NCBI GenBank assembly: GCA_021292105.1
Contig: CM037870.1
Coordinates: 24,853,916-24,917,915 of the forward strand
DNA: 64,000 nt
Direction: 5' to 3'
Source of the DNA: Anadara kagoshimensis
Taxonomy: Eukaryota; Mollusca; Bivalvia; Arcoida; Arcidae
This document shows, one piece after another, positions 23,756 through 35,761 of the stretch (position 1 is its first letter; the number at the start of each line of letters is the position of its first letter). A program made the position numbers and the translations under genes. The notes under the pieces were generated by a model that worked only from the letters and a program-made list of their open reading frames with translations, did not search any database and was not told the origin of the DNA.

Positions 23756-24333
23756 TGTAAAATTAAAACTGGTATAATATGTAATCAATACAATAAATAA
23801 AAAATGGTACATGACAATACGCTACTTTTGATTGCATTATTTAATAAAAATTGAAAAATAGCATATGACATGAAAAATCTGAATTATTTGATTAGATTCT
23901 CGTATCAGTTTTACAAAGGCATGAAAAGTTGGATAACATTTATAAAAGAATTGTTGGCATTTTGAAATTATCGAATACATGGTCAAACATAATCTGTTAA
24001 AACATGTGCTGCAAAGTAAATCGTATTTTATTTAAACGTTTTTGGTCTATAGCTACCAGACGCCTTAATTGCAACTCTTAATGAAGTTATGTCACTTGCA
24101 GCATGTATATAGTATAGTGTTTATGTTATTTTTATGTGAAACCACTTATTATATAAATTAACTGTAATTGTCTAAATTTCCTGCAAGTTAAAATTTGAAA
24201 TTTCTAAAAAAAACTAAGGTATACTCCCTTATGCAAAGTATTTCCTTAGCTTAATATGGTAAAATATATTTTGATCCTTTGGGTAGCTTTTCAACATCTT
24301 CAAAATAGTTTTGGTTTCATAATTTCGGTCGAA

Positions 24334-24377
24334 GCACTACTGATGAGGAATTGTATTCCGAAACGGCCGTCTAGTGC
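24334..24377 (+). ncRNA. Hammerhead ribozyme motif, unit 2
   Basis: The motif is identical to that of unit 1: GCACTA, CTGATGA, a GGAAT/ATTCC stem, GAAA, a short stem III, GTC at 24369-24371, and TAGTGC. Both stems and core are intact in both copies of the dimer. Confidence 0.8.
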
Positions 24378-25010
24378 TGTAAAATTAAAACTGGTATAAT
24401 ATGTAATCAATACAATAAAAATAGTACATGACAATACGCTACTTTTGATTGCATTATTTAATAAAAATTCAAAAATAGCATATGACATGAAAAATCTGAA
24501 TAATTTGATAAGATTCCCGTATTAGTTTCACAAAGACATGAAAAGTTAGATAACATTTATAAAAGAATTGTTGGCATTTTGAAAGTATCGAATACATGGT
24601 CAAACATAATCTGTTAAAACATGTGTTGCAAAGTAATTCATATTTTATTTAAACGTTTTTGGTCTATAGCTACCAGACGCCTTAATTGCAACTCTTAATG
24701 AAGTTGTGTCACTTGCAGCATGTATATAGTATAGTGTTTATGTTATTTTGACGTGAACCCACTTATTTATAATCTCTACTGCAGAAGAATTAAATAAAAA
24801 ATAGAATAGAATAGAATTTAAACGTTTTTGGCCTATAGCTACCAGACGCTTTAATTCCAGGTCCCAATGAAGTTCAACTCTTAATGAAGTTCGGATTTCA
24901 TTAGACGTTGTAACAAAGCATATAATATTGAACTATACAGTAAACCGACAAAAACACTTACGAAAGCATAGAAATGTGGGCTCTATAGAGAGATCGTCTT
25001 TATATATATA

Positions 25011-25223
25011 TGGCACGCCAATTGATGCAAAAATCAGCTAACCCTAGGATAGCTCAGCTATCTATAGGATATTTGGCTGCTATCCTATAGATACCAGACG
25101 GTAACTCTCGATACCTGCAGGTATTGTGAGTTAAATCAGCTATCTATGGGATAGCTGTCTGCTATCCTATAGATAGCTGAGCTATCCTAGGGTTAGCTGG
25201 TTTTTGCATCAATTGGCGTGCCA
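25011..25223. mobile_element. Long inverted-repeat MITE
   Basis: Left arm TGGCACGCCAATTGATGCAA then AATCAGCTAACCCTAGGATA and GCTCAGCTATCTATAGGAT is mirrored at the right end (25160-25223). A nested pair CTATCCTATAGATA is inside. Arms are about 60 bases. Confidence 0.8.
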
Positions 25224-25769
25224 TTATATGTTATGGAGGATGGGATATGAGCAAAATGGTCTAAAGACACTGGGTTCAATAAACATCGAAACTGTATTCA
25301 CCTTTCATGGAAATATGCGTTAGGTAAGAGTTATGTGTTATGCCATAACTAAATATATTGTAATAATTTTAATTGTATTTTTCCTTTTATTTCATTTTAT
25401 GTTTGTGTGTATGTGTGTATGTGCGCGTATGGGTGTTTTAAAACAATATTGTGCATGTATCTAAACGTGTTAAACACAATACTCTCCATCTATGTGTATG
25501 TTAAACACAATGTGTGTGTTTTAAATACAAGTGTGCATGTATCTACAGTTGTATACGTAATAAACGAAATAGCTATATGGCAGTATTAATGTCAACATCT
25601 TAATTAACAATTCAATTCAATATTTTATTTACGTCTCACCTTTTAAAACATTTAAAATACACATTAAAATTGTTATAAAAGCCACTCTTAACAGAGTTAT
25701 GAGAGACGATGTGACTAAAATATACATTTATATACATATGTACAATTATATTTATATACATATGTACAA

Positions 25770-26114
25770 TTATTTATATAAAATATCTCTTCTTAATTCT
25801 AAAATTTTAGCACAGGTATTGGCACATAAAAATACTAAATCAGGATCAGAGACTTTCATTTTTTCTTCATTGGATAAAATCATAAAACCATTATAACATT
25901 CTGATGCGTTTAAAATTAACATTTTTCTAAAATCTTCATACAATGGACATGATAAAATAGCGTGTCCTTCATCCTCAATAAAATCATTACAATAAAAACA
26001 GGTTCTATCTGTAACATGTAAATTTTCATTAATACTGCTCTGGTTTTTGTACATATATACAAAATAATTCTTATTAGCCACGTTGACGACATATAACCTC
26101 TTGGTGCACAACAT
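25770..26114 (-). pseudogene. LINE ORF2 C-terminal fragment
   Basis: The reading frame carries DRTCFYCNDFIEDEGHAILS, CPLYEDFRKML, SNEEKMKVSDPDLV and a final RRDILYK before the stop. This is the Cys/His-containing tail typical of ORF2 in several animal LINE clades (C-x-x-C, then H-x-x-x-x-C). It is 5'-truncated and lies just upstream of the first exon of the plus-strand gene, so it may contribute to that gene's promoter region. Confidence 0.65.
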
Positions 26115-26181
26115 TTTTTTGTCTCAAACGATTAATCTCAATTCGTCTCTTTTTCAGACTTTCATTTTCAGTATTGCCAAG

Positions 26182-27161
26182 ATGTGGATTTTGTGTATTT
26201 CTGTATTTGGTTTAATCCTTCACGTAACTAGTGGGTATAAGTGTATTTGTGCCAGAAATGACAGTTCTATACACATGTATGCTAATAGTTTGTCTCCAAA
26301 AATTGGACAGTTTGGTAAAGGTGACTGTGTTTCATTTGATCATGTAAAGGAATGGGAACAATGGATAAAAATAGCTGAAGAAAATTACGTAAGTCTAGTG
26401 TAAATGTTTGCCGGTTTTAATGTTGTTGGTTGGGTTGGTTGGTTGAATGTTGCTTCACGTCGCATCAGAAATTTTTCAGCTATTTGCGACGAGAACTATT
26501 TTATTAATCTTTATGGATTAATCTACGAGCAATTTTGTGTATGCATATGAAATGTGAGTGTGTTGTATGGTCTGCCTTGTACTAAAGCGCACTTAGGGCG
26601 ACTTTAACTTGCTAGCTCACAGATTCAGTACGCTGCAGACAAGCGTACCACTCCCCCAGTCCATTATACTGATACCAGGTGAACCAGTAAAGGCCAACGG
26701 CAAGGAAAATTCATTTTCCCACACGGTTTTAATGTCAGTGGATAAACTTATTTTTTTTTTCTAATAAGACTTGTATATTTGTTGGAATCAAACACAAAAA
26801 TGTCGGTTCATATTTACACCTCAATCCCAAAACCAAAACCAAAGTAAAAAAAAAATGAAAAACGGCAAATTAAGTTAAACACGCGAACTTCCACCTGGGA
26901 AGTGAGGCCGGATACTCCGGAAGAGTAAGAATATTCTGTCTAGCTGCATGCATGATATCCGGTAGTGATTTATCACTGTCCGGACAATAACTCGTAAATG
27001 TTTAGAAATTTCATAATACGTAACGCAAATGATCCTCGTGGTTCAAGGATGGCCACGAGTAAAGTTCTTATCTTAGAGGACAAGATCACGAAGCCGTTTG
27101 TGGACATTGGGGTCACATTAGAACAGTGTGTGTGTGCGTGTGTGTGTGTGTGTGGTGTGTG

Positions 27162-27204
<43 letters not shown>

Positions 27205-30200
27205 CAAATGTAGCAAAAACACATGGCTAGATCCAAAGAAATCGACCATTTAACCATTTCGGACATTTTTCATATGTCGTGTTCAGATCGACAATGGATG
27301 GTGAACAACAAATAGTTGGGCATAATGAAATGTTCCCAGTACGTGCTTGTCGTAATTAAAAAGTGGATTAATGGCTTTATTTATGAAATTTTATACTTTT
27401 TTGTTGCAATTTATTTCAGTTTGGATACGCCCCTAAGGAATATATGAGCATTCAGACCTGTCAAGAACACACGGAAAACAGTTCAAGTAAGCATCCATGT
27501 CAAAAGTCACGTTACGCATTTTCCCGTTGGTTTCAATATTATAAATTATCCCGAATTTATCCATGGTCCGATTGTTTTTTAAGTTTCCATAATTATATAA
27601 TTATAATTTCTATGTTCTTCTTGTAACCTCATATCCTGCCGATTTGTAATTTTTAAAAAATCACAAGTTGAATAAAGTTTATAAGTTTGACGGCACATTT
27701 TGAACATCAGCATGTAGTAAATCGTAAAAGTTTTCAAATGAGTTCAAATAAAGATTTCTTTGAAATTATAGAACAAAATAATGATAATAATTTGAAAATA
27801 TTCTGCTTCTGAAACTAACAATTTCATAAATTTATTCAGGATAATATTTCGAAATATTCTGATTTTATATACAGAAAACAATGGGAAAATTACGTTAGGT
27901 GAAAGACATATTGTCTTTAGTTATAATAACTAAAATATACATCTCTAATTACCAATTCAACTGTTTCGTAATGGCATTCATAGCCAATATGGATGCCACA
28001 ACTTTGCATAACAAACAGAATACTAATGCTTGCCATGCAAACTTTTGGCACTCATATTGACTATGGACGCCATTTCAAAACAGTTCAATTGTTATATCTT
28101 CATAATAAAATATTTATTTAAAAAAATTATAGAATTCACCAGAACACACTTGTAATATCGTTTTCGTGACCTTGGTAATCAGCGAGCGACATTCCAATGT
28201 GCGTGCGCTTTGACGTCGCGATCGACTGTTATTTGTTCCAGACACTTCATTTAGTTACTTTAATTAAAACATGTACAGCACCCAACGAGTACTGCTAAAT
28301 TTTTATGGGTATAACAACGGGTATGACAAAAAAAATAATGCTGACTTTTCCATAAAACAAATAAAAAACAACATTTATTCCAACGAGTTTTTTTATAATA
28401 TTAAATAACTAAATGCATCTTAAACAATCAACAGTCGGTGTCATAGCGCGCGCACATTTGAATGTCGCGCGCTGGTTGCCAAGGACTTTTGTGTCCATCA
28501 ACTCTTTTCTTATAATGAAGACAGTTTGTATTTTCACGAGAAGAGTTTTCCATTGATATGATTATAAAATAAATAGAATCTTACATTCGTGTTTACATAA
28601 TATTAAATTTAACAACCAAGGCTCGTTGCATAAAAAAATAATTCAATTTTACATGAACATTGCTGAGATCCTGTATGTCTTGATGCAAATCCCATTTAAA
28701 ATATACAAGCTTGTCTTGCTACAATCCCCCCCACTTTATATACAAGGCTTTTTTATCTAAAGGCCTCATTTAAAATGCCAATCTTATTTAACAAATTTTT
28801 AACTTATTTAACAGACAGACTTAAGAGGTTCCTCATTGAAGAGATACCATGTACAAACAAAGCATTGTGTACAACATGTATTTGTGGTAAGTACAATAAT
28901 TACTGGGGTGGCATGGATGGGTCAAATAAAAAAATCGTTTGAACGATTCGGTTATTTCGTTCAAACGAATGATCTAAATCTATACTGTGAGAGACGGTAT
29001 AAAAGGGCGATTTGGCTCAACTTAATTCCATCTCTCTTTATGGACAAGTCGGTAAAGAAGATCATTGGTTTCCGCAATCAGTTTCTTTTTACTGAGTAGA
29101 CTGATTGGTCCTACGCCAAACCCCAAACCTCCATAGGAGAGGGGGAGCAGTTAGTTTCAATCGGGTTTTCCCTCTTTAGGCGAGTTGCCTGTCAAGGCTA
29201 ACATGGCCTACCTGCCTGGGTTTGGAATCAGAGTTTTCCTTCTCTTAGGTAAGCTGTTATACGACTTTTGGTGCCTCGCCTACCCCGGCGATTTCGACCA
29301 TTCTGCAAAACGCTTAAAAGGACGTATTCTGATTACTTTAATTTTGCAGTGAAAATTATGTTCCACGAGAGCGGGAAATCCCACTTTAACTGTGAAACTT
29401 TTTCCGTTTCAGATGACATCAACACTAAACAAATAATTAACAAATCATTACTTTCCATATTTGCGGTAACCTTTTGCAATGTGCATGATTCCCCCAATGT
29501 CTAGCCGATTTCCGATCTGCACGGTTAATTTCATTTGCATTTTAAAAAAATTAATCAGTTATAATTTAATTGCATAAGTCAACGGAAACAAGAACGTGAC
29601 AAAATACAAGCAAATGGTAGACACAACCAAAACAAGGCGAGAAAGGATAAACACATTTTGTGTCAATTGATTATAAGATTTGTGATCGTGGACGTGTCAG
29701 TAACATTATTCCTAACGTAATGCACTAACATTTATTATTGGTGATTTTATTTGGTCTTTAATAATACATCGCTACATCAATGCGGTCAGGTCAGGAATCG
29801 GGAAGAAAACCGGAGTGCCCAACAACCTACCTTCGGCAAGCGAACTGACAAACTTTCTCACAATGAAATAAAAACATTTATTTACTTTGCAGAACACTTT
29901 GGTGATTGGAATTATGCAAATGAACACAAGGAATGTTTTTCCTGCTGGGGGTGTATAGGCAAAGTACATTGTGAAAACAGACATGAAAACCACATTCAAC
30001 ATTCAACAAAGTCCGGCACTCCAAAACCTATTGTTACAACAACTAGCAAACCAATACCAACGACGACAGTAAAATCGGCAGGTGAGTAGTGTAACACGCA
30101 AATAAGTTGTTGGACTGTAACACAAGGGCCAGATTCAGTATAATTTAAAGAAATACATATAGTAGATAAAGAGGGTAAGGAGTAAGGGGAAAATGAACAA

Positions 30201-33200
30201 TACTTTTCACGTAATAGGTACTATTCCGACAAACCTTAAATTCAATTTCGTGAATTGACGCGATTCTAGTGGCATTGTTTTGCTTGCGTGATTCAATCAA
30301 TAAAATTGCATATACAAAGATTAAGCAAAACTTTGAAAAAGTGGCAAATTAAATTAAACATGTGAAGTTCCATCAGGAATATGTATATGAGACCGAGTGC
30401 CCCGAAAGTGTATGCACATGCTGCTTAGCTAGCTTTTACCGCCACTTAATCAACAAAGGTAAAGTGTCAATATGACACATGTGCTCCCGATTCATTTATA
30501 ATAGAATGATTAGATGGGATATACTCTAGCACTCAAGAGATTATTTTACTTGTATCAAGATGTCACCAGCTAGAGGCTTCATAGAAACCTTAACTCTTTC
30601 CTTTTGTTTAAAAGTAGAGTGTTGGATGCAGATAATTTCAATCTTTTACACTCAGTCTCTGCGACTTAAAAGTTCGTACTTTGTTTGTGTAATTTGATAA
30701 ACATTTAAAAGCAATGTCTGGTAATCAGCAATGAGAAACAAAAAAGATCATAAGATCAAATACAAAGATACCAAATTATTGTGTAATCATCAATAAAATT
30801 GGGCACTTTCCAAAGTTTTTATGATCCTATGGCCTTGACCATGATGACGCCAGTATTTGGTATGCATGCAACACATCCTTTTATGATACTGTACACCCTA
30901 TTAATATCACATCAATACCTCTTTTTATACAAAAGTTTGGAGGGAAACGGATGAAAATGTACTTTCAAAGTTTTTATTATTCTATGACCTTGACCATGAT
31001 GACGCCAGTATTTGGCATGCAACACATCCTCTTACGATACTGTACACCCTATTAATATCACATTAATACCAGTGTTGGAGCGGAAACGGATGAAAATGTG
31101 CAATTTTCGAAGATTTTTTGGTCCTGTGACCTTTATCGTGACGACTCCAATTTGGTACGCGACAATTAAGAAATAACATTCTATTTGAGTGTATTCATTC
31201 GGTATTATGAATGAGAGTCAGGAATAGCATATTCAATGAACTGCGAAGCAGTTCATGTTAAATATGCTATTCCTGACTCTCATTCATAATACCGAATGAA
31301 TACACTCAAATAGAATGTTATTTCTTATATTTACAATCATAAAAAATATTGATAGCATGTCCGAAATATAAAATTATCGCTACAATAATTTATTTCATTC
31401 AAGATTCCGACAAATATACGGGATTGTTGGAACAGCCTTGCTCCAAATAAGGAAAGTTACGTCGGGGGAAGACTTGAATGCTGACCAATCAAAAAATACA
31501 TGACGTAACAGATGTCATTCTGTGACGTAATCGAATAGTTAAACGTTACGTAATCAGAGGTCATGACCCCACACTGTATTCAAGAGCAATTGAATGCCAG
31601 TAAAAACAAATAGGTTCATCTAAAGAAGGTCAATTCCAATTGTAAATATATCCTCTTATCTGATAATTATCACTTATTTGACCGAAGTTATAGAGCGGAA
31701 ACGGATGAAAATGTCCAATTTTAATTTCAAAGAACTTGACGACCCAAAGTTGGTACGCGACACATCCTCTGGCCATAATGTACAAAGTGGTGTAATATAT
31801 ATTCGGACACTTTTTAAATCCTTCTTTATTTCATATATTTTATATTATTATATAATTAATAAATTCCATCTTTATGATTGGCTAAAACGGTAACACGTGA
31901 CTATTGGATCTCACATCATATACCACGGATTTTCCGGTGAATATCAAATTCGGTGTACGTCATCGATTTTTGTTGACGTTCTCCGTAAAATGATTAGAAC
32001 GTCATCAATTAAGTGTACGCAAGCGATTGTGTCTTGTTATTTTTTTCATAGAACGTTGACGTTATGGCATTATCGATTTACAATGTAGTGTGTAATTGAG
32101 TGTGTCTCATCCGGAATGCCATTTATTTTTTCATAGAATCAGACTTAAAAAGTCGGATTGATCTAACTAATGCGGGATAATTTTAGTGTGATCAACCAGG
32201 GTGGGCAGGGAAATCTAACATCGGTAAAATAGTTAGATTGCCTGGTCACAGGTTTGAGAAAACATTGTCAACCGAAGTGCCACAGTGGCTAAATTATATA
32301 ATAAAACAGTTATGGACTTTTTAGTGGTTGTATATGGTGTGATATTCACCGGAAAAATAAATATTGACCTCGGCTGTCGCCTCGATCAATATTTATTTTT
32401 CCGGTGAATATCACACCATATACAACCACTAAAAAGTCCATAATTGTATATTATTATATAATTAATAAATTCCATCTTTATGATTGGCTAAAACGGTAAC
32501 ACGTGACCATTGGATCTCACATCATATACCACGGATTTTCCGGTGAATATCAAATTCGGTGTACGTCATCGATTTTTGTTGACGTTCTCCGTAAAATGAT
32601 TAGAACGTCATCAATGAAGTGTACGCAAGTGATTGTGTCTTGTTATTTTTTTCATAAAACGTTGACGTTATGGCATTGTCAATTTACAATGTAGTGTAAT
32701 TGATTGTGTCTTATCCGGAATGACATTTATTTTTTCATAGAATCAGACTTGAGTCAGATTGATCTAACTAATGCGGGATAATTTTAGTGTGATCAACCAG
32801 GGTGGGCAGGGAAATCTAACATCGGTAAAATAGTTAGATTGCCTGGTCACAGGTTTGAGAAAACATTGTCAACCGAAGTGTCACAGTGGCTAAATTATAT
32901 AATAAAACAGTTATGGACTTTTTAGTGGTTGTATATGATGTGATATTCACCGGAAAAATAAATATTGACCTCGGCTGTCGCCTCGATCAATATTTATTTT
33001 TCCGGTGAATATCACACCATATACAACCACTAAAAAGTCTATAATTAATAAATTCCATCTTTATGATTGGCTAAAACGGTAACACGTGACCATTGGATCT
33101 CACATCATATACCACGGATTTTCCGGTGAATATCAAATCTGGTGTACGTCATCGATTTTTGTTGACGTTCTCCGTAAAATGATAAGAACGTCATCAATTA

Positions 33201-35709
33201 AGTGTACGTAAGTGATTGTGTCTTGTTATTTTTTTCATAGAAAGTTGACGTTATGGCATTATCAATTTACAATGTAGTGTGTAATTGATTGTGTCTCATC
33301 AGGAATGCCATTTATTTTTTCAGAGAATCATACTTAAAAAGTCAGATTGATCTAACTAATGCGGGATAATTTTAGTGTGATCAACCAGGGTGGGCAGGGA
33401 AATCTAACATTGGTAAAATAGTTAGATTGCCCGGTCACAGGTTTGAGAAAACATTGTCAACCGAAGTGCCACAGTGGCTAAATTATATCATAAAACAATT
33501 ATGGACTTTTTAGTGGTTGTATATGGTGTGATATTCACCGGAAAAATAAATATTGACCTCGGCTGTCGCCTCGATCAATATTTATTTTTTCGGTGAATAT
33601 CACACCATATACAACCACTAAAAAGTCTATAATTGTATATTATTTCATATTATTTCTGGGACGCACGTACGAACATTGGTAACACTATATGGATCAGTCA
33701 TATTCATGGCGGTGGCATAACTACGGGGCTTCAGATATAACAAGGATATTTTTTGATACAGAGACATCATATATAATAATTATTATTGTTATTTAATAAA
33801 AAAGCATTTTTATATTTTATATGTTATTTCAGACGAGCACACATGCGATAAACTCGGCGTGTTACAAACATTAGCAGAGGAAACGTACCTTCGTAACAGG
33901 ACCTGTACTAGAAGTTCAGACGCAGACTCTCATAACTTTCTTATAGACCAATGTGACGCTGTCCCACATCGCATCCAGTGGGTTCAAAAGAGAAGGGTAC
34001 AATGTTTCAAATATATCCATTTTATTTCAATAATTTTATGAAAACTGTCAAACCTATCTATGAAGGCCACCCAAGGGAACCTTGAAAAGTGGCCTTTATG
34101 CAGGTGGTCTTTATATACAGGTTCAAATAACATGAATAAAGAACAATTGGGATGCAATTCTACTGGCCTTTATAACCAGGTGACCCTTATATAGAGGTGA
34201 CCTCCAAAGCAGGTTGGACTGTTTATTACATATTATACCAGTTTTAATTTTACAGCGCTAGACGACTGTTTCGAAATACAATTCCTCATCAGTAGTGCGT
34301 GGACCAAAATTGTAAAACCATATTAGTATTTTTTAGTATATATAAAATTACAGACACATTCTGCTTCATATTTGTACTTATATCTCAATTATGACACCCA
34401 AGAAATCCTACATTTGAAGCAATATGAATACTTTATTTTTTCCAACTATCCATTTTATGCGGCGATATACTTACGTCTGGTGTATTTGTTTCGCAATTAA
34501 TCTGCTATTACACAGCTTATTTCCGCTAAGACAACTTTATACAACTGTCATATAACACTTTTTGAATGTATTTTATGATTACATTCAAAAAGTGTCACAT
34601 GACACAACGAACAAGATGCTTACAAAGAAATGGTTGCCTTATCTAGGCTCTTAAACGTTTATATAGCGGTCATCACAATATTGTTGATAAGAATAATCAT
34701 ATCAGGTGTAACTAGCTAGACAGGGGTCGCTTTCACTTTCGGAGAACCAGGACACATCCCTTGTGGCAGTTCGCGTGTTCAATTTATTTTTCCAGTTTTC
34801 AAAGTTTTACTCTGTTTTGGGGATCATTAAATTTAAATATCCCAGTGACTGTCTTAAGTCGCAAAGTATCAAATTGATAATAGTTTTATCATAGTATTGT
34901 TTCTTTTAATAATCTTTTCTTTTCTCTTCTTTGTAGATCATTGATAATTGTGACAAGATTTTACCATATACAGCAGTTGGCAGTAAAACTTACGGTATTT
35001 ACGGTTCGTTTGTTGACTGTAATGTAAACGAAAATGGGGTACAGGAAATTAAGGTACGTTTTTATCACACGGTGTTACTTGTTATTAACAAAGCAAAAAC
35101 TATAATAAAATGTTAAAAGCATCCATTCGTTTATCTTCTTACTGAACTGCATTAAATGTGAAGTCACACTAATTTTAATATTTTTCATGATAAACATTTT
35201 TCAAACGTGACTTATTCTGCAGTTCATGTCATCACAAGTAACGACAACTTTTACCAGTAAATAGTTAATTATAGAAAGGTCCAAGAAAATGGTTGGATAA
35301 AAACCTTGCACCTGATAATAATACTGTTAACGTTTTTATTTTGGAGGTGTACTAATGTTTGCTTATTTCGATGACATTTGCGCAAAAATTATTACTGGAT
35401 TGAAATTATATTATATCTTTTGTGTTAAGAGTGCATATTAAAAAACGCAAAAATTTATTTACACGGATATGTCTAAATTTCATATACCTCGACAATAAAT
35501 ACACGCGAATTTAAATATGTTTACAGTAATTTTTAATTTAAAGCCTACCACCATCTGTTTTATTGGGAATATTAATTTTGACGGTCACCATAAAAGATTC
35601 AATGAACACTTCAAATACACTTCATATAGTCTATAATCAACAAGCCTTTCTTAGTCTTTAATAATATACATCATTGTAAGCGAAAGTAATTATATAAATA
35701 AATAAATAA

Positions 35710-35761
<52 letters not shown>

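Larger units (their letters stand above)
23575..24780 (+). mobile_element. Tandem dimer of hammerhead-ribozyme repeat unit (retrozyme-like or Penelope pLTR-like)
   Basis: Two near-identical units lie head to tail. Each starts with ACTAAGGTATA, ATGCAAAGTATTTCCTTAGC and TTTTGGTCC, carries a hammerhead motif, and then continues through about 450 bases ending near the ACCAGACGCCTTAATTGCAA block. The predicted cleavage sites (after 23749 and 24371) are 622 bases apart, so self-cleavage of a read-through transcript would release a 622-nt monomer. A third partial repeat of the distal part is at about 24,815-24,890. Tandem units with one type-I hammerhead each are the known arrangement of retrozymes and of pseudo-LTRs of Penelope-like elements. 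I see no long ORF. Confidence 0.75.

Noticed and set aside
28836..29504. Coding exons in intron 2 of the secreted-protein gene
   Set aside because: Two open frames of about 80 codons exist, with a TATAAAAGGG at 28,998, but neither has matching splice phases or recognisable content; the flanking exons join in phase without them.
31897..32694. Two nearly identical 63-codon frames
   Set aside because: They are the same segment of a tandem repeat; the third unit breaks the frame and there is no start context or domain.
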